A stretch of 64,000 nt of DNA from contig CM060842.1 in assembly GCA_030762175.1 (NCBI GenBank), forward strand, positions 46,036,001 through 46,100,000, read 5' to 3'. The stretch is from Metallyticus violacea (taxonomy: Eukaryota; Arthropoda; Insecta; Mantodea; Metallyticidae). The number at the start of each line of letters is the position of its first letter. The first letter of the stretch is position 1. Shown here one piece after another: positions 1 to 51,960 of the stretch. The translations under genes and the position numbers were made by a program. The notes under the pieces are model-generated. The model had not been told where the DNA came from, made no database searches, and saw nothing but the letters and a program-made list of their open reading frames with translations.

Positions 1-399
1 AACAATCATTCATTCTGATCCCCGTATGTGTCCGAAATCCTGGAGAAATAACTTCATGTGAGGAAGTTTTATTGTATTAGTTACCCTTCAACCTCAGAAT
101 AATAAAATTCAGCAAAAGTGGAATGGGATCAGAAAATGATAAATGATTTTGACAGTGGTAGCTCCCAACAGGTCCACAATATCTTCTCAGATAATGAAAA
201 CTGGAATTAAAGAGGCACTTGGTTATCTTGAGTATTTTAAATGACATCCCCCCAGTGAAGGTAAAGCAATGTTGAAATATAAAACAGAATATGGTTGCCA
301 GTTCTTCTCAGAAATTGGCCATATTGTAACCATTTCACTCCAGGAATAAAATACAGCCACTGCCAATTTTTTTTCTCCCAGAATCTTCAGAATTCTAAC

Positions 400-700
400 A
401 GAAGAAAACCAAAATCTGGGTTATGAGGATTGCTGCTAAACTACAACATTGCTTCTGCACACACTGCTGAAAGAATGAAATTTCTACAAGAATTGGGATT
501 GAACAGGTGAACCGCGCACCGTACTATCCAGATTTAGCTCTGTGACTTTTTCCTGTTTCCAACTGTCAAGGAAAAACTGAGGGGCCATCAGTTCGGGAGT
601 AAGAAAGAAGATGTTCCTATGAAGAGAAACTTGGTATCATCTCTAAAGAAACATCATGTGACTGCTTCCATCTTTGGTTCCAGAGGATATAACTTTGTAT
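400..700 (+). mobile_element. mariner-like transposase C-terminal remnant
   Basis: Across frameshifts the + strand reads a D34D-type C-terminus: a decayed HDNASAHTA-like stretch near 440-480, then VNRAPYYPDLAL and DFFLFPTVKEKLRGHQFG around 505-600. Stops and frameshifts interrupt it. The same protein type, in a different state of decay, occurs on the - strand at 45829-46110. No terminal inverted repeats were identified; the copy may extend left to about 90. Confidence 0.6.
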
Positions 701-777
701 TCAGAGTGCGGAGGCTGTTACTTCAGAAAGAAATATTCAAAGATGGTGAGGGATGTCCATCTATGTAGTAGAATCAA

Positions 778-1415
778 ATGGTGGTGGGAGGGCACATAAA
801 ATTGAACTTGTCAAGAAAATTGATCACATGGGTGTTAGATTGTCTAGTAATGGGAAATGGAGCAATCAAAAAAAGAAAAGCAGTAGCAGAAGGAAAAATG
901 GCCATGAGTTTAATCAGATCTTGTATAAATAAAATACCAAATATGCAAGTAAAATGGTTAAAAAGAATATATGGTTCAGTAGTGGAAAGCAGAAGGATGT
1001 ATGGAATAGAAATCTGGAGGCCAGATGAAGGATGAAAAGTGATAAATGTGATAAATGGATTATTTTGTAGAATTGTCCTAGACTTACCTAAATCTTCACT
1101 TAATGAGGTTGCTGTAATGGAACTAGGAAGAATGGGCTATAAAAGCAAGGTCATAGAAAGAGTAATGAGAGAGAATATATGGTTCAAAAATGGAGAGTGG
1201 AATGATGTATGGATTAGAAATCTGGGGGCCAGATGAAGGGTGAAAAGCGATAAATGTGACAAAATAAACTATTTTGTAGAATTGTTCTAGACTTATCTAG
1301 ATCTTCACCTTATGAGGTTGCTCTAATGGAACTAGGAAGGTTGAACTATAAAAGCAAGGTCATAGAAAGAGTACTGAAATATTGGTATAGAATAGGAAGA
1401 TTAGAAGAGGAGAAT
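778..1415 (+). mobile_element. LINE-A reverse transcriptase thumb, interrupted copy (left part)
   Basis: The + strand encodes the region after the RT active site of a non-LTR retrotransposon: AEGKMAMSLIRSC, VKWLKRIYGSVVESRRMYG, IEIWRPDEG, FCRIVLDLPKSSLNEVAVMELGR, KSKVIERV. Comparable segments occur at 7036-7379 and 11760-12540 (both - strand). About 205 bp are duplicated in tandem inside it (966-1168 and 1170-1373). The LINE is cut at 1416-1426 by a PLE insertion and resumes at 2524. It lies in a TTC39C intron and is clearly dead. Confidence 0.75.
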
Positions 1416-1426
1416 ATCATCAATCA

Positions 1427-2512
1427 TCAATTACAACACAAATCCATACAGTTTACCATAAAAGAAGAGAGAAATGGATGTCTCCCATTCCTAGAATTAA
1501 AAATAATAAGAATATTAACAGTCAATTATATATTATGTAATTATATATTAAATACAAACAGTCTTAGCTTTGGAATTCACAGGAAACAAACACATGCAGA
1601 AAATTACATAAAAAATTATAGTTATAACCCCATCCCACATAAATATGCAATGCAGTGCTCACAGATTGATCAACATCCCATTGATGGAAACTGAGTACAA
1701 AATGGAATACCAACACATAATGAACGGTTATAACCAACAGTTTCAACATAGACTCAGTAACAAAAATCATCAATAAAGCTAAAAGACAAAAACCGATAAA
1801 GGAAGTTTCCACACGTAAGAACACCGAAGAAAGATATAAATTCTAAAGTTTCACATACCACCCAGCTTACCACAACAAATTTAGGAAGATATTCAAAGAA
1901 CATGGAATAATGTTAGCCCCAAAGAACAAATATAATATAAACAAATTTAGTACATTGCACAATGAAAGATACCATCCCTACAGAGCAAAATCAGGAATAT
2001 ATGAGATTAAATGTGCAGATTGTGAGCAGAGCTACATTGGGAAAACGAAAATAAATTTAGAAATTCGAAGAAAAGAACACTTTAGGAACATTAGATTGAA
2101 ACAGAGAGACAAATCAGCAACAGCAACTCATTTTTGGAACAAAAATCATGAGATAATACTAGAAATGAAATTTATGAAACAACTTCACAACCCAATAGAA
2201 CTATCCATGTAGGAGAGGATTTTCATTTTAAAAAATAGGAAGAACTTAATGAATTTCGATTTTCTGCTGCTGGATGAACTCAGCAAGTTTCTACTGTAAC
2301 CACCACATACCACCACAAGAATGAGCGGGAATCCATCCCCCGTTTCGAACAACGGTATTCAGTCAACAGCAGCCGATGATGGGAGGGACCTCTCCTGAAA
2401 CTAGTCCTAAGTTTTAAGAAGTAAGTGCAGTTAGTGTTAACAACTTGAACACATTAATGCAGGATATACTACCACTCCATTGTCTACAGCTTCTTAAGTA
2501 CAATCTTACTTA
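1427..2512 (+). mobile_element. Penelope-like element, 5'-truncated, RT C-terminus plus GIY-YIG
   Basis: Flanked by an 11-bp TSD ATCATCAATCA (1416-1426 and 2513-2523) inside LINE-A. The 5' end begins inside the RT: SIQFTIKEERNGCLPFLELK, then GIHRKQTHAENYIKN and NPIPHKYA, hallmarks of PLE RTs. A linker with a Y/THP..NKF-like motif follows. The GIY-YIG nuclease then runs from 1910: SGIYEIKCADCEQSYIGKTK, then RRKEHFRNIRLKQRDKSATATHFW, with a stop near 2212. Frameshifts break the RT part. The 3' end has the terminal sequence CGATGATGGGAGGGACC..CCTGAAACTAGTCC and the tail ACCACTCCATTGTCTACAGC, also used by short foldbacks elsewhere in the window. Confidence 0.85.
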
Positions 2513-2523
2513 ATCATCAATCA

Positions 2524-3335
2524 GTGTTTGGTAGCATAAGAAAAAATTAAGGGGAGAGAAACTTGGATATCTAAAATCCAAAAAGAAAGGGAATCAATAT
2601 TGTGTGAGGGGGAAAGAATAGAAAAAAAGGATTTTGGAAAGAGATAAAAACAAGAATTGAGGATATTCAAAAACAGGAAATATGGGCTAATCTTAATGTC
2701 AAACAATCTCTGAAATTATATAGCACACTAAAATGTGTGGAGAAGATATGTTGAAATTTGTGATAAGGCAGGAAGGGAAGGACTGTCATGGTTTAGAACA
2801 GGAGTAATATATTTAAGTGGGATAAAAAATGGATATATTAAGGGGATATATTCTATATGTGAAGAAACAGTACTTGGCATTGTATATTAGAATGTAAGCA
2901 AACTTAATTTTGGAGGGAACAATTCCTTTTATGAAAGTGGGAAAACTTAACAATTGAAATAAGAGGGAGAAAAATTTTAAATCTATAAAATCATAGAAAA
3001 ATATTAAGAAACTTGGAAAATGCATAGGCAAGGTGAGACAAAAAATGTTATGGAAGGAGGGCAAGACAAATGGAAATAACAATGTTGACAATTATACTAT
3101 ATAGGAATATCCCCATTACATACTCAACCTGGTGTTAATTGTAATGGGGTATGGAAGGAATGCAACTCCATAAAGTTAGGGTGATTAATTGATAACTTTA
3201 AATGTTTTACTAGTAGTAAGTGTACAGGTATTGAGAATATGGAAATGTAAATTGTTTACTTTCATTTTAATATGTTTACGAAATATCTGCATGTAAATTA
3301 GAAATAAATAAATTTGTTCATTCATTCATTCAGTA
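2524..3335 (+). mobile_element. LINE-A 3' part, resumed after PLE
   Basis: Continues the LINE cut at 1426. Across stops it reads RIEDIQKQEIWANLNVKQSL, GLSWFRTGVIYLSG and CEETVLG, the ORF2 C-terminus also seen at 25740-26500 and (- strand) 5580-5800 and 11330-11480. The 3' end is non-coding, finishing near AAATAAATAAATTTG and an ATTC-rich run at about 3330, 260 bp before exon a. Confidence 0.65.
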
Positions 3336-3589
3336 GAATCCTGAAAATTAAATAACCATCCTTGTATTTTTATGAACTATCCCTGAGACATTGCAGTGCC
3401 ATTCTGATTTTGCTGTAAGCTTGAAATTACGACCTGCTTAAATTAAATTATCTGTATTGATTTTTTATAAGTTATTTAGTTAGAAGTTACTGATGGAAAA
3501 TATCCCTTCTATTTAATAGATGTTATTGAAATGCATACCTGTAATACAAAAATAATATAAGTATAATATTATTGTTAATTTTCTTACAG

Positions 3590-43095
<39,506 letters not shown>

Positions 43096-43800
43096 CTCCC
43101 TCCTATACCAGTAAAACTAAAGAGGTTGAATGGAGGTAACCAAAGACATTAAACTTTTTTAGAATGTAATGTATTTTATACAGTCTTGTTATTATTGTTT
43201 AAATAGTAGTTCAAATCAGTCTTAGACTAAGTTGACTTTTAAACAGACACTATGTATCTCAAATTCAGTTTTATATTTTCAAAATTAGGGCTTATTGATG
43301 ACTTTTGCATATTCTATAAAACTATCACTCTCCTAAATGTAAATAAGTTGAAATTTTTTGCCTACTGGACACAAGATAGGAATCATGAAAGATAAAATTT
43401 TAAATTTTTGTTTGCATTGCTAAATCAAACGTAATGGAAAAACATAAAAAGGAAAAAAATTTGCCTAAAAAGTAGTTAACTCTAGCTAATACTAATTAAT
43501 GTGATTACTAGCAGTAACAGCAGCGTAAAAACTGACAAAGTGCAGCAAATAATGTAGATGAGTGTATGTACTTTTGGTCAAACACAACATGATCTTTGAC
43601 TGAGATTATATAAACAGTCATCCAAAAAAAAAATCACCTGAGCATTTGAAAATAAATCGTAACTATAAGGATTATTACAGATGTTTTAAGAAAACCTATC
43701 CCACAAATGTACCTGTACTTATTAACAGCTCTGTCTCTTGATTCTGGAATTTTTCATCAATTGTTTTAAATAAAACTGGACTATTCCATTGCTCTGGTAT
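43096..43800 (+). other. TTC39C: TTC39C 3' UTR region with polyadenylation candidates
   Basis: AT-rich sequence directly after the stop codon with no ORF. ATTAAA at 43148-43153 is followed by a T/GT-rich tract, a plausible proximal poly(A) signal. AATAAA at 43769-43774 is a distal candidate. The real UTR end cannot be fixed from sequence alone. Confidence 0.5.
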
Positions 43801-44254
43801 GTGAAGTGTCAGTATTGGTATTGAAGAACTCATTAGTTATGTGCTCTACATAACATAAGCTCATTTTTTTAAATGTCCTTTAATCAAGTTAACTGTTCTA
43901 TTAAATATTAAAAATATTGACTCCATAAACATTAAAATGGTTACAAAATTGAAACAGATGTCTCCTCCACTTCTTATGCTTTTTATTGCTTCCATTTTTC
44001 TATGAATTTTCCTTTTCTTCTAGCAGTTGCTTCTTTTTGAGTTCTGTAAGTGGAAAATGTGGGCATATTATCTTAGGCTGTTACCCTATCAATCATTCCA
44101 CCAACTGTTCCATAGTCTTCCCATCTATATTGCTATCTTCATTATTTAGACAGTTAGTTCATGAAATTCTTATGTGTATTGTGAAAATGCATTACCCCAG
44201 TTCCCTCTTCTGTGAACGGAAAGCTCAAATGTCTTGAGTGTAAAAGAGTTGCTA

Positions 44255-44480
44255 TGTACTATATGTCCACTGCTGTAGCTCAGATGCTAGTGTGTCTGAT
44301 TGTCAACTGATAGGCCTCTGTTGATTTCCAGTTGGGAAATTACTTTTTTCCAGGGCTTTCCCTTACCCTGCAAAGATGAATACCAGTTAACTTTAGGTGC
44401 CATGACTTTAAACTCAACTGAGCCATCATTTCATTTACTCAAAATACCTTTGCAATTGGGAGTACATTAAACACTTAAAA
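44255..44480 (+). repeat. Possible third tRNA-derived SINE
   Basis: TGTAGCTCAGATGCTAGTGT with GTTGATTTCCAG about 35 bp later is spaced like A and B boxes of a tRNA-derived head. ACTCAACTGAGCCATCATTT follows in the body. There is only one copy in the window and no clear TSD, so this is weak. Confidence 0.35.
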
Positions 44481-45124
44481 AAAATCCCCAGCAACTCTGT
44501 TTTGCTCCTAGACTTGGATTCATTTTGAAGCCCTACACTTGGACTTATTTTGAATCATTATGCTAATTAACTATCCTTCGAATATTAATGGAATGGATGC
44601 ATGTGATTTTCAAATAGTACAAAACTAGGAAAAAATTAAAGATGAGGAAAAATGAAAATGTGTTGAATAAGTAAAGATTGATCATTGAAAGGATAGAAAC
44701 AAGATAAGCTGTCTAAAATGGTAATACTTTTAAAGCTGCCATTGTGGAGTAAAGGGGAAGAGTGTAGGTGAACAGAATGAAACTCAAAATAAAAGTACAA
44801 TTGGAAAGTTAAAATCATCATTGAAGGAGTTCTTATTAAATCAACTTGAAGGTTGCATGCATTAACTATCACATTGTTTATAAATTGGAGGAAAACCAAG
44901 CTCCTCTAACCAAAACAAGGCAATAGATGTAAAAATGTTCCACGTTGAAAGCATTGCCCACCATTATGCTTTGATCTATTAGTGGCAACAAACAGAAAAT
45001 AATGCTTTGTAATTATAATTATGTAAATTGATGATCCATAATATAAAAGAAGAAAATTAATTTGTTCAATAGTAACAGTAGTTGCAGTAGTAATGCATAA
45101 ATATCAAACTATTCTTCATGATCT

Positions 45125-45325
45125 TGGATGTATATACATTAATAGGTTGCCAGTCTTCTTAGATCTTTAACCGTATTTTCTATATTCTTTTCACCTTCTT
45201 GATTATTTTCTTCTATTTTAACTCTCTTGAACCATGTTTGTGATTTTTGCCCATGACTAAATTTTTTATTTCATCAACCCATCTATCCCTCTCCTCCTCC
45301 TGTCTCGAGTACCTTCAATCATTTC
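45125..45325 (-). mobile_element. LINE ORF2 C-terminal scrap
   Basis: - strand peptide pattern MIEGTRDRRRRGIDGLM near 45280-45325 resembles the VEGxRxRGRPRxRWIDEI end of some arthropod LINEs, followed by a decayed GKNHKHGSREL-like stretch. Very short. Confidence 0.35.
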
Positions 45326-45328
45326 AAG

Positions 45329-45586
45329 TGTTTTTTAATAGCGTTTAACCTCATTTTTTACTATTGTGGCCTCACAGGAAGTGGACACTATACATGAGAA
45401 AAATTATAAATTGGGAAATGAATTTTTTTAAGAAATGAAGCATCCCAGGATTATATTTAGAGTACCCCCCAGCATAAGCCATTTAGGAGGACTGAGTCAG
45501 TCAGGAAGGATGATCCTAATGGGAATTGAAACCTGGACCTGCTGCACATGAGTCTGTGCCTTAACAACCTCAGCCATCTATGTTAG
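45329..45586 (-). mobile_element. SINE-B copy, older
   Basis: Short TSD ATTTCAAG (45321-45328 and 45587-45594). - strand: TAGATGGCTGAGGTTGTTAA, GGCACAGACTCATGTGC, then GGTTTCAATTCCC and a body with TAAATATAATCCTGGGATGC. More diverged than the copies at 28502 and 36368. Confidence 0.75.
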
Positions 45587-45779
45587 ATTTCAAGAATGTC
45601 TTCTCCAATGACCATATTTTTCTCATGTAAAGGTCTAAATGTGAAAGCTTGTGTTTTGTGGCTTTAGGTTCCAAGGATCTATTTCTTTTAAGATGGATTC
45701 ATTCGTCCTTCTTCAGTATCTACTTTATGAGAGTAACTGTTTAATTTTTTGAGATTCTACTAAGTAGAAAGCCATAATT

Positions 45780-46110
45780 CACACCTATTTATTTTTTAAA
45801 TAGTCTCCTCACTCTCAACAAAGTTGCATCATCCAAAACCAATCATGGAACCAACCACACCATACTTCTTTGGAGAAAGCATGAACTTCCTCATTGTGGA
45901 ATAAAATAGATTTTCCCAAAGTGATGGTCCCTCAGTATTTCTGTGACAGTTGGAAACAGGAAAAAGGTCACAGGGAGCCATCTGGACTGTGTGGTAGTGA
46001 TTTACCAGTGTCATTCTTGATTCCTGCAGAAATTCCATTGTTTTGAAAGCAGTATATGTAGAGGCATTGTCATGGTGAAGCAGCACTCTTCACAACCCAG
46101 ACTAGTTTTC
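45780..46110 (-). mobile_element. mariner-like transposase C-terminal remnant
   Basis: - strand: MLLHHDNASTYTAFKTMEFL, QESRMTLVNHYHTVQMAPCD, then LFPVSNCHRNTEG and MRKFMLSPKKYG. The HHDNAS..TA block carries the second catalytic D and the (A)PCD block the third. Same subfamily as 400-700. Confidence 0.65.
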
Positions 46111-46281
46111 TTTCTGTTAGTATTCTGACGACCCTGGAGAGACAAACTGTGGTTTGCCAGCTGGCAGTGACTGTTTTTTGTTCCTGGAGTGGAATGGTTA
46201 TTAAATGGCCTGTGGCAATATTTGACGATTTGCTGTCCCCTGTGGTGTAGGGTTATTCTGGAGCTTGGGTATTTTCATATT

Positions 46282-46468
46282 TAAATATAACATTTAATTT
46301 CGTATCAGAACCAATACAGTGAAGTGACTATTATGTTCTTGATTATCTAGTGAGTCAATTTGATAATCTTATGCTGCTCTTACTGTTGAATAATGCAAAA
46401 GCCTGCGAAACTAGTTTTGCATAATTCAACAGTAAGTGGAGCATATGACTCACTAGATAATTAAAAAC
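46282..46468. mobile_element. PLE-type foldback, 187 bp, 11-bp imperfect TSD
   Basis: ATTTTCATATT/ATTTTCATACT at 46271-46281 and 46469-46479 (10 of 11 match). Arms CTTACTGTTGAATAATGCAA and TTGCATAATTCAACAGTAAG, plus outer GATTATCTAGTGAGTC and GACTCACTAGATAATT. The centre has GCGAAACTAGTTTTGC, retaining only the GAAAC-palindrome part. Left-end ATACAGTGAAG resembles other tails. Confidence 0.75.
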
Positions 46469-46479
46469 ATTTTCATACT

Positions 46480-49400
46480 TTTTTCAGGCACAGCAAACAC
46501 AGTATATAACATCTGATCAAATCATCTAATCGAAAATATATTTAGTATGTCTACTTCTTCTTCAGATAAATTTTTAAACAAGATGTGTAATAATCAATTT
46601 ACTACTTCTAAGTTAGATGCATAGTTATCTATTTACTGCAATTACTTCTGATCAAATTATGTAATCTAATCCAATTGAAAATGTGTATAGAAAATATACA
46701 TATTATTAAAAGATTAATAATTAATTGTACCCAATAATATAAACATTTTGTATAAAGAATTACACTATATTATAATTAACTGCCAATAAATTAAATAACT
46801 ATGCATTAACATTTACACTATTACTCACCATCATCTAAACATAAAAATCCATTCATTGGGTTTGAGAACAAAATTTCTCTAGTTTCTCAAGTTTCTTATT
46901 GAGCTTCTCTGAGTTTTGGTGAAAGTTTCTTCTCAATGGAGAGAATGGCAAATCTGGGCAGTTGTTTTTGTTCTTGGGTGGATTTCTGTAGGTTTGAGGA
47001 GGAATATTCTACTGATGCTGTTGTTGCTGGCATGGTCAGGATGAGTGATATGAGATTGTGGTTTTCTGCCATGACATTGTGTTTGGTTTTTTTCCATCAT
47101 ATACTTTAACACATGATATAGGGACTTATTAAAATTTTCTTTTTCAAGGGTTAAGTGCAAAACATTTAGTTTATTTTTAAGTTTTAAAAGGGAAAAATAA
47201 ATATATTCATTATATATAACTGATTATATTATTTCTAATGATGTATTTAATTAAAATAAAATAATTTATAAGGTGAAATATAAAGATGTTAAAGAGCATA
47301 CCATCAGAGATTACCTAGACCCCCTTCAACATATCCTACTAGCAGTCCCAATTTTAGACTAAATGAGAAGAATTTTTTAATACTGGCTCTCCATGTCCTT
47401 TGTCATTTGACTCCTGTTGTTTACTGTGCTTAATAAACAGTAGATGGAGATATGTAAATCTGTGAAACTTCATAGCCAAAGCTCTTTGCAGTTGTAATGT
47501 ATGAACTACATTGTTGAACAGAAACCATGTAGCCATGTGCATAGCATCAAGAGGTGATAAATAAAAACAAGGCAGTTTCTTTGGTGTATCTTTATATGGT
47601 GCAGCAATTTTGTCTTGTTCATCACTTGAATTAGATTTAGAAGATGAAGGTTCCAGAACCATTGTCTTGTTCATTCTGATGATAACTGCTTTCTCTTTTG
47701 AGCTTCAAACTTTACTCTTCATTTCTTTATTTCAGAGTTCTGGCATGAAACTTATCAACATATTTATTGATGAACTCATTCAATCCTTTTGTGAAGAAAG
47801 GAATCCTTTATCTTCATTGCCATCATGTCTTTCCAAGTGATATCAAATAGTTCAAGATCATTTTCCCAAACAGCCACTTCATATTTGCTGCTTCTGTGTT
47901 TCTTGATTTCTCTTTGTGCATATTTTAGTATTCTTTATATTATTTTAGAATATCAATTCTGAAATTCTTCTCAGTCCTTACAAGGATATTTGCTTTCTTC
48001 CAAACCTCCTGCAGTTTGGTACACATAAACTTTGCAGCAACATAGATATTTTTTCATCTCCTTGTATTACTAGATGAAGACTGATAGCACCTGATTTCTG
48101 AAGGGGAACCAGGACCCCAGAAATTCACCACTTGACATCTTTTAAAGTAACCAAATCTCTGTTTCTTTTCTAGTATTTATTTTTACACTCTGAAAAGAAA
48201 AGAAATAGTGTTAAAAGTGTGCAGCTCCTGAATATTATTCATTTTGTATAAACTTTTGCATAAAGATCACTTAGATGAATAGAGCCATGGGGGTGAACAA
48301 AGTGACATGAAAAGAGGAGCTGTAGAAAATGCATTTTATTTTTACTAGTACAATAACTTTGTGTATGTAGTGATACTTCAGGGAGTATATACTGATAAAT
48401 TTAAGTTTTTTTATAGCTGTCTACTATTTAAATGATATGTACACTTTAGACTATTTTCTACAGCAGTAGCAACCTATTTATATTTTCAGAATTGTAGCTC
48501 CCCAGATTTCTATTCCATATTGCAAAAATTAATAAATGCATGTGTTTAAAAATGTGTCTCATTCTGCTCCAAGTTTTTATTTTGTGTGACTATATTACAT
48601 TCTTTGATTTTTTTATGATCACATTGAAATAGTGTACATTTTGTGTTATCAGTGCTCAATTTCAATTCATTGCTTTCTAGGTAGTTTATTATTTGCATTA
48701 TAGAGTGGTGAAGTTTTTGCAGCTCAACTTACTCTCCTGTATTTAAAATTAAATTGTCTCTTATGTTGTTTCATGAGGTGAAAAATTGTGTTTGCTGAGC
48801 CTAACTGAAGTCAGTAATCCTATCTACTTATTTCTTTCTGCAGATTTTCTTTTGTTTCAAAGAATTAAGTAAGAGTATTGTGCTTTTATTATGGACAAAA
48901 GGTACTGAAAATAGCAAATTTAAACCATGTTGGGTTTAGAATATAGAGAGAATCTCTAAGAACGAGGTATGAACCCATTAGCCTAAATTAACTTACTTTT
49001 TTAATGCAAATAATAATTTAACTTTATTTTTTACTTGAAATCGATGTATTGAATAAGAGTTTTGCAAGAATCTCAGAAAATATTAAAGGCAAAAACAATT
49101 CTAACTTGGTCCATTCAGGGCTAAATAAATCCTGAAAACTAGATATATGAGGCTGATCTACATAAATGGATTAAGATCTCTTTACTGAAGATCATAACCA
49201 TTATCTCTATTTGGTTTTTATGCCTTTAGTTGATTGGCACCAAAATACAAAGATAACATTAGAATACCTTTGAGTTCAATTATATTATGAGTTAAATGAT
49301 GTGAGTTTAAATTAAATAACTTAAAGTGAGATTGATTTAGGTTTGATGTTGTTATAACTATTATTTTTCTAATTCAGCAGTTTCATATTATTGTAGACAA

Positions 49401-49590
49401 CCTCCAGCATTACCTTGCCACTTGAACAAGAAAATACTGAGTTTACCTTTTAGCAATTTTAATGCAGTTTCTTTGAGGAACACATTGAAATTGTGGCCAA
49501 GAATTCATTCACACACTGAATTATATCATAACAATATTCTTCTCTAACCAAAACTCCTGTTCAAAAGTAACTTTCAGAAATAATTAAGTG
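46480..49590. other. Intergenic sequence, possible transposon remnant at 47350-48180
   Basis: On the - strand at 48060-47600, QEVWKKANI, a YKEY..HKEKSR pattern and MNKTMVLEPSSSKSNSSDE weakly resemble a family of repeated uncharacterised arthropod proteins. Frames are broken and I cannot name the family. The rest is AT-rich without features. Confidence 0.3.
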
Positions 49591-49600
49591 AATAAATTGT

Positions 49601-49790
49601 ACTTATGAAGCTGTAGACAATGGGGTGCTAATACATCCTACATTAATGTATTTAACCTGTTCACACTAACTCCATGTACTTACAAAAACTAGGACATGTT
49701 TCGGAAACTAATTGCTCTCATCATCAGCTGTTGACCAAAGCATTATGTAAGTAAAGGAGTTAGTGTGAACAGGTTGAATACATTAATTTC
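49601..49790. mobile_element. PLE-terminal foldback
   Basis: Tail (reverse) CTTATGAAGCTGTAGACAAT at left. Arms TACATTAATGTATTTAACCT, GTTCACACTAACTCC and GGAGTTAGTGTGAACAGGTT. The - strand core is CAACAGCTGATGATGAGAGC then TTTCCGAAACATGTCC, with exact CTGATGA and GAAAC boxes but only two stem-I pairs. Flanking GTGAATAAATTG/ATGAATAAGTTT may be a decayed TSD. Confidence 0.7.
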
Positions 49791-49984
49791 ATGAATAAGT
49801 TTATGACTTTTTTTTCATGATGCCCTTAAGAATTATTTTAAAAAATTTAATTAAGTTTTAATACAATAAAAACATAGATGATATTTATTTCTAGTTAAGA
49901 CCAAGATAGCAAAGCAAAAGAATAGTATCTGATCTCAAAAGACATGGCATATGTTTTAAGACCAATTTTGTGTTGGAATTAATA

Positions 49985-50145
49985 CAGTGAAGCAATTATA
50001 TATATATATTTAATTAGCTGGTGAGCTGGGAAGCCGACAGTGGAACCATTTTAAATATGAAGGCAACGGTCTTCAAAACATGTCCAAATAAGTGGAATGG
50101 AATGAGTGAATTTTGAGTGGTTTCCTCATAAATAATTGCAAAATG
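49985..50145 (+). mobile_element. Degenerate PLE terminus
   Basis: ATATGAAGGCAACGGTCTTC, AAAACATGTCCAAATAAGTG, GAATTTTGAGTGGTTTCCTC: the terminal sequence of the 24000 and 37300 foldbacks with a decayed left arm (AATACAGTGAAGC tail at left). Confidence 0.55.
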
Positions 50146-50229
50146 TTCTGTATAATTTAATGATAAGTGGCACGTAAGAGTAATAATATACTCAGCAGCT
50201 GATTAAGAATAGACATGGCATACTTTTAT

Positions 50230-50450
50230 ATTAAGGTCATTGTGATTGAGCCAAACTAACACTCTTTTGCTCCGCTTACTTGTTTAAATATCAATGGGCC
50301 TGATGATGTGAACAAAGGGTTTGGGAACCAGTGCTACATATTTAAACAAGTAAGTGGAGCAAAAGAGTGTTAGTTTGACTCAATCACACAATGATCCTAA
50401 TATATGTTTAGCTTCACTGTGCAATGTTCCAATTAACAATTTTAGTTAAT
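50230..50450. mobile_element. PLE-terminal foldback
   Basis: Arms AAACTAACACTCTTTTGCTC, CGCTTACTTGTTTAAATAT and ATATTTAAACAAGTAAGTGG, AGCAAAAGAGTGTTAGTTT. The centre has GGGCCTGATGATGTGAACAA then TTTGGGAACC (GAAAC lost). The tail GTTTAGCTTCACTGTGCAAT is at right. ATGGCATA flanks both sides (50215-50222 and 50449-50456). Confidence 0.75.
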
Positions 50451-50459
50451 GGCATATGA

Positions 50460-51640
50460 AGGTTAAACTTGTAATAATTTAAAAAAGTAAATCTCATTTA
50501 AAATTGAACATAGGGTATAGCTCCAATATTGTTGATGTGCCATCAGCATAGGATGTTACTATGTTTCCCATTAATATGGGAAATTATTTAGTAAACTATA
50601 CATAACAAAAAGCCTAGAGTACTAGCATTTTTGCTTTCTACTTTCCTGCTTCTGGCAGCCCAAAGTCTTTTGAATAACATAAATGTAATACAAAAATAGA
50701 TGATTACAAATTTGAAACTGGTCATAATACACGCTCTGAACATTTGGGTACATGTGATGTAAAAAAGAGAGTTCTTCATTCTATCTTTAATTTTGTATTG
50801 ATATTATTTGAATGTAGTTCAGAAAATGGAACTGATATATTGTAAGTATATGACATATTGTGCTAGTGTCTGTCTATTTTATGAACAAAACACTTTTTAG
50901 TTGGATTTTGCATAAAGCTATGGGAATGAGTTTATTGACATCTAATACTAAAGGTGTATTTGTAAAACTATTTTCATTTCATTCTAGAATGTAAAATGTA
51001 TAATCTAGTTAAACAGTACCTTAATTTTAAGTAACATGGATATAAGACTAGCAAAATTTTGCAAACAGATTAGTACTTTCTGCTGGTGCTTTAAAAGATT
51101 AAAAAAAGCTTACCCTCTTTTAAAGAGAGAAGTAATAATATTATATAAAGATTATTTTGTTAGAGAAAGGATTGTAATTCACAAAATAATTAAGAGAAAT
51201 AAATTACTTAAGACAAATGCAACTGTTATAGGCTGTGACTTATTTTTATTTTTTCAGATATTGTAAACTGTTGTAGTGCTATAGAGTAAATTCTTACCTG
51301 CTGGTTAGATAGTTTTTTATAACAGTGCCAAAGATTTTTTTTATGCTTAAGTTGATTACAGATTTTTTAATCTGGATTTTGTGCAAACATATGCTGATGA
51401 AGAATCTTAATATTTATTACCATAGATTAAAGTAATGAAAGGAGTATCAATTAATTAATAAATTATTTGTAAACTTAATAGATGTTAGAAACAGCGAAAT
51501 TGATTGATTATACATATAAATAAGTCTATATTAGGTGATACTATACATTACAAACTGATTAATTTATCACAATATTCATTTAAGAACTTTCGAAAAATAA
51601 GACATTTTTAAAAAATTCTGTTGGAACTCACGCATTGAAG
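50460..51640. other. Intergenic sequence, nothing recognised
   Basis: Small ORFs at 50588-50779 and 51036-51266 have no motif support. Confidence 0.5.
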
Positions 51641-51649
51641 CTTGTTAAA

Positions 51650-51960
51650 TGTAAATTATAATTAATCTGTCATCTAACACACTCTTATGCTTCACTTACT
51701 TTTAAATACGGTGGGACCGGTTTCGAAGAGACATCCTCTCCATCTTCAACCAACTTGACGACTGGTACGAGAAACTAACATCTATGAGAACCTGTGGCTT
51801 TAAAAAATAAATAAATAAACAAAAAAATGTTAGTTTCTCATGCCAGTCGTCAAGTTGGTTGAAGATGAAGAGGATGTCTCTTCGAAACCAGTCCCACCTT
51901 ATTTAAAAGTAAGTGAAGCATAAGATAATATTAGACGACAGATTAATTATAATTAACATT
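51650..51960. mobile_element. PLE-terminal foldback, about 300 bp
   Basis: Arms TGTAAATTATAATTAATCTG, CTTCACTTACTTTTAAATA, GACCGGTTTCGAAGAGACAT, CCATCTTCAACCAACTTGAC (left) and complements to 51955, with a 60-bp A/T-rich loop. The - strand core is TTGGTTGAAGATGGAGAGGA, TGTCTCTTCGAAACCGGTCC: UUGAAGA replaces CUGAAGA, while stem II and GAAACCGGTC are intact. Confidence 0.75.
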
